A stretch of 64,000 bases of DNA from Tessaracoccus massiliensis (GCF_000826065.2 NZ_LN623538.1:62001-126000), one strand, 5' to 3'; positions 20,369 through 29,067 are shown, counted from the stretch's first letter. The notes: generated by a model not told the origin, from the letters alone. Program-made: numbers and translations.

Positions 20369-21250
20369 ATGACAGACACCGCAGCCATTCAGCTCACCGG
20401 GCTCAGCAAGAGCTACGGGCCCGTGACCGCCGTCGACAGGCTGGACCTCGACGTGCCCGCGGGCCAGATCCTGGCGCTGCTGGGCCCCAATGGGGCCGGC
20501 AAGTCCACCGCCACCGAGATGATCATCGGCCTCACGGCTCCCGACGCGGGGAAAGCCGAGGTCTTCGGGCTCGACCCCATCGCGGCCGTGCGCACCGGTC
20601 ACACCGGCGCGATGCTGCAGAACGGGGCGCTACTGGCCGACACCACCGTCGGCCGGCTGCTGCGTATGATGCACGGCATCCACCTCAGCCCCCTGCCGCT
20701 GGCAGATGTCATCGAGATGGCCGACGTCGGCGGCATCCTGAAGTCCAGCACCTCCAAACTATCCGGTGGTCAGGCGCAGCGGGTGCGTTTCGCGCTGGCG
20801 ATCATGGCGGACCCTCAGCTCATCATGCTCGATGAGCCCACCGTCGGGCTCGACGTGGACGCCCGCCGCCGCTTCTGGCGGATCATGGGCTCGCTGGCGG
20901 ACTCGGGCCGCACCGTGGTGTTCGCCACCCACTACCTGGACGAGGCCGACGAGTTCGCCGACCGGATCGTCGTGCTGAACGAGGGCCGCGTGGTGGCCGA
21001 CGGAACTGGCGCCGAGATCAAGGCGCGGGTGGGTGGACGGCACGTGTCGTTCACCGGCCCGGAGCGCGACTGGTCGGTACTCGACGCGGTGGTGAGCGTG
21101 GAACGCGACGGCGACCGGGTCACGCTCAACAGTTCGGACGCCGACGCCACGCTCCGCGCCCTCTTCACCGGCCCCGACGCCGGCGCAGTCGCAGATGTCG
21201 AGGTGGCCTCCGTCCGCCTCGAGGATGCCTTCCTCTCGCTCGTTTCCTAA
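20369..21250 (+). CDS. ABC exporter ATP-binding protein
   Basis: 293 aa, the nucleotide-binding subunit of a DrrA/CcmA-type efflux ABC system. Walker A GPNGAGKST is at residues 39-47, the signature is LSGGQAQRVRF near 134, and Walker B is LIMLDEPTVGLD near 150, followed by the H-switch in ATHYLDEAD. It pairs with the permease that starts nine bases after its stop. The ABC-ABC-kinase-regulator order suggests export of lipids or resistance to membrane-active compounds, controlled by the adjacent two-component system. Confidence 0.92.
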   Translation: MTDTAAIQLTGLSKSYGPVTAVDRLDLDVPAGQILALLGPNGAGKSTATEMIIGLTAPDAGKAEVFGLDPIAAVRTGHTGAMLQNGALLADTTVGRLLRMMHGIHLSPLPLADVIEMADVGGILKSSTSKLSGGQAQRVRFALAIMADPQLIMLDEPTVGLDVDARRRFWRIMGSLADSGRTVVFATHYLDEADEFADRIVVLNEGRVVADGTGAEIKARVGGRHVSFTGPERDWSVLDAVVSVERDGDRVTLNSSDADATLRALFTGPDAGAVADVEVASVRLEDAFLSLVS

Positions 21251-21259
21251 GGAGCCATC

Positions 21260-22057
21260 ATGACCACCGCCACCCTCAGCCCCACCCGCCCCGTCGCTCG
21301 CTCGAAGAGCTCGGCGGCCAGGACGTGGCACTACTTCGTCCATTCGCTGGGCGCCATGCTGCGCGACTGGAGCTTCATGGCCTTCATCATCGCGCTGCCG
21401 GTGACGATGTACCTGTTCTTCGCTGGTATCTACGGCGACCAGGAGGCCTACGGCGGCGTCACCGTCGCCGCCGTGATGATGGTCACCATGGCCACCTACG
21501 GCGGGCTGGGTGCCGCGATGAACGCCGGCGCCGTCATCCAGTCGGAACGCTCCTCGGGCTGGTTCCGGCAGTTGATGATCAGCCCGCTCACCCCGTCGGG
21601 ATTCGTGACCGTGAAGGTCGCCACCGCAGTGTGCGCCGTCATCCCCGCGCTGCTCGCGGTGTTCATCGCGGGCATCATCCGCGGGGTACGGCTGCCGCTG
21701 GAGACCTGGCTGGCCACCTTCGGGGCGCTGCTGGCGGCCCTGCTGCCGATGGTGTTCCTCGGGCTGGTGATCGGGCTGTGGTTCAAGCAGCAGACCGCCA
21801 CCGCCGTGACCACGTTGACCATGCTGGCGCTCGCGATGATCGGCGGCCTGTGGTTCCCCGTCGACATGATGCCCGGCTGGATGCAGCCCATCAGCAAGTC
21901 GCTGCCGTCGTACTGGGCGGGCAGGATCGGAATGTGGCCCGTCCTCGGCGGCGAGTTCCCGTGGCGCGGCGTGCTGATCATCGGTATCTGGACGCTTGGC
22001 CTGCTGGCGCTCGGCGGCCTGGGCTACCGTCGGGCTGTGCGCACCTCGCGCCGCTGA
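21260..22057 (+). CDS. ABC-2 type exporter permease
   Basis: 265 aa with six predicted membrane helices and the ABC-2 layout. The first helix is near residues 38-55, there are conserved segments around SGWFRQLMISPLTPSGFV, and the last helices contain GGLWFPVDMMPGWMQPISKS. It forms the channel for the preceding ATPase. AAGGAG before the ATG is the ribosome site. Confidence 0.9.
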   Translation: MTTATLSPTRPVARSKSSAARTWHYFVHSLGAMLRDWSFMAFIIALPVTMYLFFAGIYGDQEAYGGVTVAAVMMVTMATYGGLGAAMNAGAVIQSERSSGWFRQLMISPLTPSGFVTVKVATAVCAVIPALLAVFIAGIIRGVRLPLETWLATFGALLAALLPMVFLGLVIGLWFKQQTATAVTTLTMLALAMIGGLWFPVDMMPGWMQPISKSLPSYWAGRIGMWPVLGGEFPWRGVLIIGIWTLGLLALGGLGYRRAVRTSRR

Positions 22058-22069
22058 CCGAAGGCACGC

Positions 22070-23185
22070 ATGGACACCGTCACCGACGAGAGCCTGGCCC
22101 CCGCCTACGACCCGGGGGCCGAAGGCCTGCCCTGGTATCGGCGGGCGCTGCGGCAGGGAGCCGGTTACTCCGCGCCCAGTGCGTTGTTCGTGCTGGTTCC
22201 CATCCTGTTCAGCTGGGATGCGCCACCGGCCACGCTGGCCGCCGTCATCTTCACCTCAGTGCTGACCGGGTTCTTCTTCCTGGGCACATCCCTGGTGATG
22301 CACTGGCCCGAATGGAAGCGGTGGCTGTGGCTGCTGGGGTTGATGGGAGCCATCTCGTTGATGGCGTTGGTGCCGGATTCCGGCCGCCCGCTGTACTTCG
22401 CGGCCTACGTGACCACCAGCGCCGCGGTGCTGTTCGTCTTCCGTCAGTCGTGGATCGTGATCACCGTGGTGTCCGTGTTCGCCGCAGGCCTCTCCGCCAT
22501 CATGCGGGACATGTTCGGCGTGGTGATGGGTGCCATGGCCTTGGCGATCGCGCTGTCCATCGCCCTGGGCCTGGAGGCCGAGCGCACCCGCAGGAAGCTG
22601 AAGGTGGCCGAGGATCGGACCGCGGTGCTCGCCGTCGCCGCCGAACGCGAACGGATCAGCCGGGACCTGCACGACATCCTCGGCCACTCCCTGACCACCA
22701 TTGCCGTCAAGGCTGACCTGGCCGAGCGGCTGGTGGGGCGCGACGACGACGCCGCGCGCACCGAAGTCGCCGGGTTGGGCGCCGTCGCACGTCAGGCCCT
22801 GGCCGATGTGCGCGCCACCGCTTCGGGTATGCGTGAGGTTCGGCTCGCCACCGAGGTCGCCGCAGCGCGCTCCGTGCTGACGGCGGCGGGCGTGGAGGCC
22901 GACACGCCCACGGCGCTGCCGGTGCTCGACGATGCTTCCTCCGAACTGCTCGGCTACGTGGTGCGGGAGGCCGTCACCAACGTGGTGCGCCACGCGGACG
23001 CGGCGCGCTGCACGATCGCCTATGCCGACGGTGTGCTCACCGTCGCCGATGATGGCCGGGGGCTGAACGGCGACGAGAGCGGCGGCTCGGGGTTGATCGG
23101 CCTGCGGCATCGCATCGAGGGCGCCGGCGGTGAGTTGACAGTGTCGTCGAGTGGTGGCACGACGGTGGAAGCGAGGCTGCCATGA
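22070..23185 (+). CDS. Sensor histidine kinase (HisKA_3 type)
   Basis: 371 aa, NarL-partner class. About four to five membrane helices lie in residues 35-170 with no large external domain, so it probably senses the membrane, as in the DesK/LiaS types. The phosphorylated histidine is His201 in ISRDLHDILGHSL. The ATPase domain follows, with the N box VREAVTNVVRHA and G box VADDGRGL. It overlaps the response regulator by ATGA and follows the ABC exporter genes by 12 bases. The exporter substrate may be the signal. Confidence 0.92.
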   Translation: MDTVTDESLAPAYDPGAEGLPWYRRALRQGAGYSAPSALFVLVPILFSWDAPPATLAAVIFTSVLTGFFFLGTSLVMHWPEWKRWLWLLGLMGAISLMALVPDSGRPLYFAAYVTTSAAVLFVFRQSWIVITVVSVFAAGLSAIMRDMFGVVMGAMALAIALSIALGLEAERTRRKLKVAEDRTAVLAVAAERERISRDLHDILGHSLTTIAVKADLAERLVGRDDDAARTEVAGLGAVARQALADVRATASGMREVRLATEVAAARSVLTAAGVEADTPTALPVLDDASSELLGYVVREAVTNVVRHADAARCTIAYADGVLTVADDGRGLNGDESGGSGLIGLRHRIEGAGGELTVSSSGGTTVEARLP

Positions 23186-23802
23186 CCACGTTGCTGATTG
23201 CCGATGACCAGACGCTGATCCGCACCGCCCTCGCGACGATGCTCGGGCTGGAGGCCGACCTGGAGGTCGTCGGCCAGGCTGGCACGTGCGGGGAGGCCGT
23301 GCGCGTCGCGGGGGAGACGCAGCCGGATGTGGTGTTGCTCGATGTGCAGATGCCTGACGGTGGGCTCGGGGTGGACGATGGTATCGACGCCATCCCCGGG
23401 ATGCTCGCGGTGGCGCCGTCCGCGCGGATCGTTGTGGTGACCACGTTCGGCCGCCCCGGCTACCTTCGGCGGGCGCTGGAGCAGGGGGCCGTCGGGTTCC
23501 TCGTGAAGGACACGCCCGTGGATCGTCTGGTGGAGTCGATCCGCCGGGTGGCGCAGGGCCTGCGTGCCGTCGACCCGGAGTTGGCGGCGGCCTCGTTGAG
23601 CATCGGCGCCTCGCCGCTGACGCAGAAGGAGGCGCTGGTGCTGGCGGCCTCAGCCGGTGGGGCGAGCACGGTGGAGATCGCGCAGTCGGTGCATCTGTCC
23701 GAAGGCACGGTGCGCAACTATCTGAGTTCGGCCATCGGAAAGTTGGGCTCCCGCAACCGTGCCGAGGCCCTGCGCACCGCCACCGACAACGGCTGGGTCT
23801 GA
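23182..23802 (+). CDS. Response regulator, NarL/LuxR type
   Basis: 206 aa. The receiver domain has the acidic pair Asp8-Asp9, phospho-acceptor Asp54 (VVLLDVQMP) and the conserved lysine in FLVKDTP. The C-terminal LuxR helix-turn-helix (about 142-200) has VEIAQSVHLSEGTVRNYLS. It overlaps the kinase stop. Likely target: the GTGAC-N4-GTCAC dyad upstream of the ABC genes. Confidence 0.93.
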   Translation: MTTLLIADDQTLIRTALATMLGLEADLEVVGQAGTCGEAVRVAGETQPDVVLLDVQMPDGGLGVDDGIDAIPGMLAVAPSARIVVVTTFGRPGYLRRALEQGAVGFLVKDTPVDRLVESIRRVAQGLRAVDPELAAASLSIGASPLTQKEALVLAASAGGASTVEIAQSVHLSEGTVRNYLSSAIGKLGSRNRAEALRTATDNGWV

Positions 23803-23849
23803 CGCCCCGCACTACTCAGTGGGGTGTAACGAAGGGGGCAAGAGACACG

Positions 23850-23855
23850 TAGGGT
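23850..23855 (+). promoter_or_regulatory. -10 box (TAGGGT) of the NAD(P)-binding protein gene
   Basis: TAGGGT ends seven bases before the ATG at 23863: leaderless geometry, no Shine-Dalgarno. Confidence 0.5.
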
Positions 23856-23862
23856 CGAGGGT

Positions 23863-24606
23863 ATGAAGATCTGCATCATTGGTGGCCACGGAAAGATCGC
23901 CCTCCTCCTGCACCCTTTGCTGGTGCAGTCAGGGCACGAGGTGGCGGCGCTGATCCGCAACCCGGACCATGCCTCGGAGGTGGAGGAGACAGGTGCCGCT
24001 GCTGTCGTGGCGGATGTCGAGCATCTCGACACCGAGCAGTTGGCCGAACAGTTCGCGGGCTTCGACGCCGTCATCTGGTCCGCCGGCGCTGGCGGTGGCA
24101 ACCCCGAGCGCACCTACGCGGTGGACCGGGACGCGGCCATTCGCGCCATCGAAGCGGCCTCGAATGCCGGGGTGTCGCGTTTCGTGATGGTGTCCTACGT
24201 GGGTTCCGGGCGAGACGACATCCCTGCGGACAACCCCTTCAGCCACTACGCCACGGCCAAGGCTGAGGCCGACGCGCACCTGAGGTCGTCGGCGTTGAAC
24301 TGGACCATCATTGCGCCGGGTCAGCTCACCGAAGACGAGCCCACGGGGCTGATCGAGTACGGCGAGCACGTGACCCAGGGGGAGACCTCGCGAGGCAACG
24401 TCGCGCATGTGCTTGCACTGGCCGTGGCCCGCGCGGACCTCGCCGGGGTGACCGTCTGGTTCCGTGACGGCGTGCATCCCATCGATCTGGCGCTGGACTC
24501 CCTAGTGCGCAGGCAGAGCGGGGAGACCGTCAGCTCACTGACGGAGGGTGTGGGGCCGGATGGCCCGTTCATCCAGGGGGTAGACGCAGACGTCCCCCGG
24601 GACTAG
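23863..24606 (+). CDS. NAD(P)H-binding protein, atypical SDR
   Basis: 247 aa Rossmann protein of the SDR_a5/YwnB-like group. The nucleotide loop is IIGGHGKIA at residues 5-13, and an acidic D-V region follows strand 3. VMVSYVGS and a YATAKAEAD segment stand where the SDR Tyr-x-x-x-Lys would be. Proteins of this group act as NAD(P)-dependent reductases or redox sensors. The substrate is unknown. The gene is monocistronic between two terminator-like structures. Confidence 0.88.
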   Translation: MKICIIGGHGKIALLLHPLLVQSGHEVAALIRNPDHASEVEETGAAAVVADVEHLDTEQLAEQFAGFDAVIWSAGAGGGNPERTYAVDRDAAIRAIEAASNAGVSRFVMVSYVGSGRDDIPADNPFSHYATAKAEADAHLRSSALNWTIIAPGQLTEDEPTGLIEYGEHVTQGETSRGNVAHVLALAVARADLAGVTVWFRDGVHPIDLALDSLVRRQSGETVSSLTEGVGPDGPFIQGVDADVPRD

Positions 24607-24619
24607 CCCGGGGGACGTC
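24589..24619. terminator. Bidirectional terminator hairpin
   Basis: A perfect 13-bp stem (GACGTCCCCCGGG and its complement) with loop ACTAG. The loop holds the TAG stop of the NAD(P)-binding gene, and the stem overlaps its last codons. It faces the 3' end of the HU gene, so it can serve both. Confidence 0.75.
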
Positions 24620-24634
24620 GACGGCTCATTCAGC

Positions 24635-24916
24635 TCACTTGCCGCCGTTGACGGCCTGCTTCAGCTTGGTGGCGGGCTTGAACGCGGCGGAGGTGCTGGC
24701 CGCGATCTCGAGGGTCTCGCCCGTCTGGGGGTTGCGGCCCGTGCGGGCAGCGCGAGAGCGGGTTTCGAACGTGCCGAAGCCGGGGATCGCCACCTTGTCA
24801 CCCTTGGCGAGGGCGTCGGTGATCGCCTCAGCGAGGGCCTCGATGGCGCGCTCGGCAGCAGCGGCCGACAGGTCGGTGGACGAGGCGACGGCCTCGACGA
24901 GTTCACGCTTGTTCAT
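24635..24916 (-). CDS. hup: HU family DNA-binding protein
   Basis: 93 aa from the second of two in-frame ATGs. AAGGAG is one base from the first ATG (24922) but seven bases from the ATG at 24916, and MNKRELVEAV is the usual HU start. The DNA-binding arm is present (FGTFETRSRAARTGRNPQTG, ending in the conserved Asn-Pro intercalation turn). It is a plain HU without the Lys/Ala-rich tail of mycobacterial HupB. It packages DNA and often serves as a cofactor for site-specific recombinases, such as the one encoded just beyond it. The next 200 bases hold only its upstream region and the tRNA-type terminator. Confidence 0.95.
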   Translation of the reverse strand: MNKRELVEAVASSTDLSAAAAERAIEALAEAITDALAKGDKVAIPGFGTFETRSRAARTGRNPQTGETLEIAASTSAAFKPATKLKQAVNGGK

Positions 24917-25075
24917 TCTCATTCTCCTTCAGTGGTCCGGGTGGACCGTAGCGGCGTGCGGTGCCTAGGCACCAACGTCGGCGTGCTTCGCTCGCGCGAC
25001 GCGTTGCATAGAGCCTAGCCACGGTTTGGCGCAGTACCGGGGATTTCGGGCAGGTCTAGCCTCGTTGAGTCGCAG

Positions 25076-25097
25076 AAAAACCCCAGCGCGGCTGGGA
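25076..25097 (-). terminator. Intrinsic terminator left behind from tRNA-Pro
   Basis: CCCAGC-CGC-GCTGGG followed by GTTTTT on the minus strand. No minus-strand gene ends immediately upstream now, but 17 bases upstream is the displaced 3' end of tRNA-Pro (25114-25134). It is best explained as the original terminator of tRNA-Pro, cut off when the island inserted. Confidence 0.65.
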
Positions 25098-25113
25098 AGT
25101 GGGTACCTCAGTA

Positions 25114-25134
25114 GTCGGGGCGACAGGACTCGAA
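25114..25134. repeat. attL core of the genomic island
   Basis: 21 bp identical to 41889-41909, matching the 3' end (T-arm and acceptor) of tRNA-Pro. It marks the left border of the island. Confidence 0.85.
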
Positions 25135-25252
25135 GACGATTCAGGGCCCTACTGTGCCGCCGGCTTGACTACGTGTAATGTAGGTTTGGCTAGGTGTTTC
25201 ACCTGGTCTAGGCTGCGTCACGGGAGCTCAGTAAACGACACTGTTTGCCATC

Positions 25253-25279
25253 CGCTATTGCACGTTTATCGCACGACGT
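25253..25279. repeat. Left arm-type site with paired ATTGCACG/ATCGCACG
   Basis: Two copies of AT(T/C)GCACG with 11-bp period (25257-25264, 25268-25275). The whole 27-bp segment recurs at 41817-41843 inside the right end. Such internal direct repeats are typical integrase or excisionase arm sites. Confidence 0.55.
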
Positions 25280-25298
25280 GGCAACAGGAGGGAGGATT

Positions 25299-26425
25299 GT
25301 GGTCCGAAACAGCACGTCTCCGAGCCAGCCGCGTCGACGGCGTCGTGGCTTCGGAGCGATCCGTCGACTTCCCTCCAAACGATACCAAGCCAGCTTCCTC
25401 AGCCCCGATGGTGAGCGGATAGTCGCGCCGACGACCTTCGAGGTGAAGATGGATGCCGAGGCCTGGCTGGCCATCAACAGCGCTGCGATCGCGGAGGGGC
25501 GGTGGAGGAAGCCCGTGGCTGCTTCCCCGGCGGACATCACCTTCCAGGAGTACGCGGAGGACTGGCTCCGACGGCGTGAGTTGAAGCCGCGGACCCGTGC
25601 GGAGTACGAGCGGTTGCTGGCGCTCTTGATGGAAGGATTCGCTGCCAAGCGGATTGATGCGATCACCCCGGACGTCGTGCGTCGGTGGTACGAGTCGCTC
25701 GACCCGACACGACCCACCCGCCGCGCTCATCAATACGATCTTCTTCGCACGATCATGGGCACGGCCGGTGATGAAGAAATCATCGACGCCAGCCCTTGCC
25801 GTATCCGCGGGGCTGGGAAGGCTAAGCGTGCTCGACAGATCCGGCCCGCCACCTTGGCGGATCTCAAGGTGATGACTGGGGCGCTTCCCGAACGGTGGCG
25901 GGTGCTCCTGCAGCTCGCCTCCTGGTGCGCCTTGCGATTCGGCGAACTCACCGAGCTGCGCCGCATGGACGTCGATCTGGACAATGGGGTGCTTCGCATC
26001 TCTCGTGGCGTTACCTGGGTACACGGCGAGCCCATCATCGGCGATCCGAAGTCCCAGGCTGGTGTCCGCGACGTTTCCATCCCTCCGCATCTGGTACCCG
26101 ACCTGGAAGCCCACCTTGCGCGTTTCGTCGGGCCCCGTCGCGATGCCCTGGTCTTCACTGCCGTAGGGGGACCCGGGCACTTGAACCACGGCACCTTCTA
26201 CAAGGCGTTCCGTCACGCCCGCGCTGAGGCGGGGCGGGAGGATCTGCGCTACACGACATGCGTCACACCGGGGCCGTGATGGCCGCCCAGGCGGGCGCCA
26301 CGACCAGGGAGCTCATGGATCGGCTGGGGCATACGACGTCGGAGATGGCCATGCGGTATCAGCACGTTGCCGAAGGACGACAGGCCGAGATCGCGCGGCG
26401 CTTGTCGGCGATGGCGGGGGAGTAG
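25299..26425 (+). pseudogene. Frameshifted tyrosine site-specific integrase
   Basis: Start GTG at 25299, chosen for its AGGAGGGAGGA ribosome site. The N-terminal arm-binding and core-binding (SAM-like) domains are present (FQEYAEDWLRRRELKPRTRAEYERL near residue 86 splits them), as is the first catalytic Arg in CALRFGELTEL. After DLRY the frame breaks: one base (a C) is missing near 26252-26253, so the reading frame ends at 26279. In the next frame the expected end continues: DMRHTGAVMAAQAGAT, then LMDRLGH and the nucleophile Tyr in AMRYQHV, stopping at 26425. The break sits exactly before the HxxR box, so the product should be inactive unless this is a sequencing error. Confidence 0.85.
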
Positions 26426-26465
26426 CGACCTCGGGGGGACGGGGCCGCGCGGTCAGAGGGAACGA

Positions 26466-26510
26466 GCGCTCATGCCGATGTGCGCGACTTCGCGCTCATG
26501 CCAACGTGCG
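26466..26510 (+). repeat. Two 19-bp direct repeats
   Basis: GCGCTCATGCCGATGTGCG (26466-26484) and GCGCTCATGCCAACGTGCG (26492-26510), two mismatches, 26-bp period, just after the integrase remnant. Purpose unknown. Nothing else is visible between 26426 and 26584. Confidence 0.5.
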
Positions 26511-26584
26511 GATGTTCAGGTCGGCGGACCCGAAGCGCGGTCGTCTCCGAGGAGCCGACATGCGTAGCCTGTGGGAGTGCGCGG

Positions 26585-27685
26585 CTAGCTCGATGCCCTC
26601 GCCTGTCTAGACCGGAGCACGATGCTCTGGACGTCGGCGGTGTCTCCACTGGTGTCGAGCTCTACGACGACCTGCACCGCGACTTCACTGTTTGCCTCGA
26701 AGTAGTGGTCGTTGAGTTCCCCGTAGAGACTCATTGTCTCGCCTTCATCGATGAACCAGTCGCCCTTGAAGACGGCACCTTCGAGGTTGATGAGAGCCTC
26801 CGCTGTCGCGGTGACGGTATGCGTAGTCTCGTCTTCGTCGAACTCGAACTCTGTGACCTGATCGATGTCGCTGATGGAACAGGTCTCCATTGCCGGCAAC
26901 TCAAACTGCACGAACTCTGGGTACTCATAGTCGCCGCCGTAGACCATCTGCTGCGAGATCTCTTCCCCTGCCAGCGCGTAGAGGGCATTTGTGGCCGCGG
27001 CCACCAGGGCAACATGAGCGGCAGTTGCTTCCACCTCCGCTATGGCATTCAGGATATTCTTAGCGCTCCCGACGCGCCGTCGATCCAACTTGTGCTCGTC
27101 AAGGTCAGTGAGCAGATCATGATGGATCGTCCTCGAGTCTCCGGATAGAAACCCCTTATCCGCTGTCACGAACAGCACCTTCTCGTCGTCTCCGAGCTGC
27201 CCTAGCACAGCGAGTACCGTCTCCCAGATCAGTGTGTCGCGGAAGCCGACCGATACCAGCTTCTGCTTCGCGTCGATCTCCATGAAGGGGCGTCGGCGTG
27301 CGAGATCTCGCTTGAGGATCGCTGTGGCCGAGACGTCGGGCACCGGTGCGACGGCGACATTGTCTCGATTTAGGACGGCCTCGAACGCGGCATCCAGATC
27401 GGCTTCGATCTGCTCGAAGCTCGCTTTCAGATGAGCAGCCGTTTGGGTCACATCGACTCCGGCCTTGGCCATGTCGCCAACCCCCTTCGCGGCCTGCTCA
27501 TGAGCGTGATTGGCAGCTTCGCGACGTTGCCTTCGCAGCTCGTCGATCACGACCTGCGGGTACACGACGGTAGCGTGACCGCGCGCCGCCAGCTCCAGCA
27601 GCTTCTTGCCGGGCGCGCCGGCCAGCCAAGGGTCGCTGCGGAGCGCGTTTGTGTCGAGCACGACGGTGAGCATGCGCACCATCAT
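26585..27685 (-). CDS. PIN-domain (DUF4935-like) protein
   Basis: 366 aa; the ATG four codons in (27671-27673, MLTVVLDTNAL) is equally possible. The PIN fold metal residues are recognisable: Asp11 in VLDTN, an acidic residue in VVIDELRRQ near 48, and Asp in FVTADKGF near 184. PIN domains are magnesium-dependent RNases, and DUF4935-type PIN proteins carry a long C-terminal extension like the beta-rich acidic domain here (about 255-366). There is no antitoxin-like neighbour, so it is not a simple VapBC toxin. It is transcribed toward the integrase. The 270 bases upstream (27686-27955) show no gene. Confidence 0.75.
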   Translation of the reverse strand: MMVRMLTVVLDTNALRSDPWLAGAPGKKLLELAARGHATVVYPQVVIDELRRQRREAANHAHEQAAKGVGDMAKAGVDVTQTAAHLKASFEQIEADLDAAFEAVLNRDNVAVAPVPDVSATAILKRDLARRRPFMEIDAKQKLVSVGFRDTLIWETVLAVLGQLGDDEKVLFVTADKGFLSGDSRTIHHDLLTDLDEHKLDRRRVGSAKNILNAIAEVEATAAHVALVAAATNALYALAGEEISQQMVYGGDYEYPEFVQFELPAMETCSISDIDQVTEFEFDEDETTHTVTATAEALINLEGAVFKGDWFIDEGETMSLYGELNDHYFEANSEVAVQVVVELDTSGDTADVQSIVLRSRQARASS

Positions 27686-27955
27686 GCCTCACCGGGCGCG
27701 GGCGGTCATCCCGAGAGTCGTACGTCCGCAGACGCGGAGTTGCGGTCGTGTGAAACTGTCGAGTCCCAGACATCGCACCATCAAAAAATGAGCATGCTTC
27801 GAAGAGGAACTTACTGTTAGCCCGGCCCAGCGCTTCGAGATGGCCTGCGGAATGCCGGAAGTATCGAGCACTCATGGCCCTTGTTCCAGTTGACTGTCAG
27901 AGCTGTATGTAACGATGAAGCAAGATCTGGGAACGCCCAGAGCTAAGACAGAGTG

Positions 27956-28834
27956 ATGGGGGTTCCTGTGACCATCTGGGACACTGTTGACCGGCTGGAT
28001 GAGGAGCAAAAGGATGTGCTCGTCCTGGTTGCGGATGAGCCCCGAGCCACGGCGCTGCCGGCAAGAGTGTGCGAAGTCTTGGACTTGGAGCGCGACGAAG
28101 CTCTCATGGTGGGCGCCGAGTTACGCTAACTCGGACTCGCTGTCGAAGATGTTTCGTTGGCGTGCGAGATCGCGCTCACACCGAAGGGGAAACGTGTCGC
28201 AGAGCACATCATGGAGAGCCGTGCCACTGGCCCAGACCGGGCCGATGCGGTAGAGACCGCAATGCTGCGGTGGCTCCAATCAGTGGACACAGCGAGCCCG
28301 CAGAACTTCTACGCCCACGGACAGCCGGAAGGGCTGGATGCCTCGGAGGAGGAAGTGGTTCACGCCGCGGACGCGCTCATAGAGAGCAATCTGGCAACAA
28401 TGGTTGGACCTAGACGGGCAGACGGCCGCATCGTCGCGATGCGAGTCACGTCGACGGGTAGGGCTGCTGCGAGGTCGGGCAGGCCGATTTCCCATTTCAT
28501 GCGCGCCGCTTCGACGAGCATCGACTACAGCACCAACACTTCAATCAGCGGTGACATGGCGGGCGCTATCCAGGGTGGGCGCGGAAACGTGCAGACCGTA
28601 ACCTTTGATTGGGAGCGCCGGGCTGAGTTCGTGCGCGCAGTTGAGGATGTACTAGCTGATGTCGCGGATGAGTCGGCGCGGAGTGAGTTGCTGGCACTAC
28701 GGGCAGTCGCCGCCGATCCCCAGGTGCCGAAGGAGGTGGTGCGGGAGAAATGGACGGCCGTGATGGCGTCCGTGTCATCAGTTCTGGATGTGGTGGTGAA
28801 GCTGGCCCCATTAGCCGCTCTTCTGGTGGGATAG
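27956..28834 (+). pseudogene. wHTH protein with amyloid-like motif, broken by in-frame TAA
   Basis: Reading from the ATG at 27956, 57 codons lead to a TAA (28127-28129). The same frame then continues without another stop to 28832-28834, giving a 292-codon gene if read through. Residues 1-85 look like a winged helix spanning the stop (WDTVDRLDEEQKDVLVLVAD, then AVEDVSLACEIALTPKGKR). Residues 190-210 carry SISGDMAGAIQGGRGNVQTV, similar to the amyloid signalling motifs of NLR-like systems. The end is hydrophobic (VVVKLAPLAALLVG). The first possible restart is near 28157. Either a nonsense mutation or two separate products; no known family. Confidence 0.55.
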
Positions 28835-28878
28835 ATGCCGCTTGTCGGCAACCCCACGGACGCACTCATCTGCCGCGG

Positions 28879-29067
28879 TGTGCGAGGGAAACTTGGCGGC
28901 TGCCGGTCACTGAGCACGAGTTGACAGTGGCTGCCACCAAATCCGCAGAGGGTGGAGTCAAGGTCTGGTTAGTCTCCGGTGAGGGCACGCGAAGCAGCGA
29001 ACGATCTATCCGGCTCAAGATCGATCTGAATGGACCAAAACGGGGCGAGTTCGAGGTAGGAATGTAA
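28879..29067 (+). pseudogene. Trypco2-like domain fragment
   Basis: The open frame has no proper start codon here and ends at 29067. It reads TEHELTVAATKSAEGGVKVW, then LVSGEGTRSSERSIRLKIDL. This resembles the C-terminal half of the trypsin-co-occurring domain 2, which accompanies effectors in bacterial conflict systems. The N-terminal half is missing or in another frame. It follows the broken wHTH gene by about 45 bases, so both may be remains of one operon. Assignment from pattern only. Confidence 0.4.

Noticed and set aside
26466-26510. A CRISPR array or iteron origin from the 19-bp repeats
   Set aside because: Only two copies with mismatches and no replication protein or cas gene nearby.
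28127-28129. Stop-codon recoding (for example selenocysteine or readthrough) at the TAA in the wHTH gene
   Set aside because: TAA is not used for selenocysteine, no stem-loop is evident downstream, and the surrounding island is full of broken genes, so a nonsense mutation is simpler.
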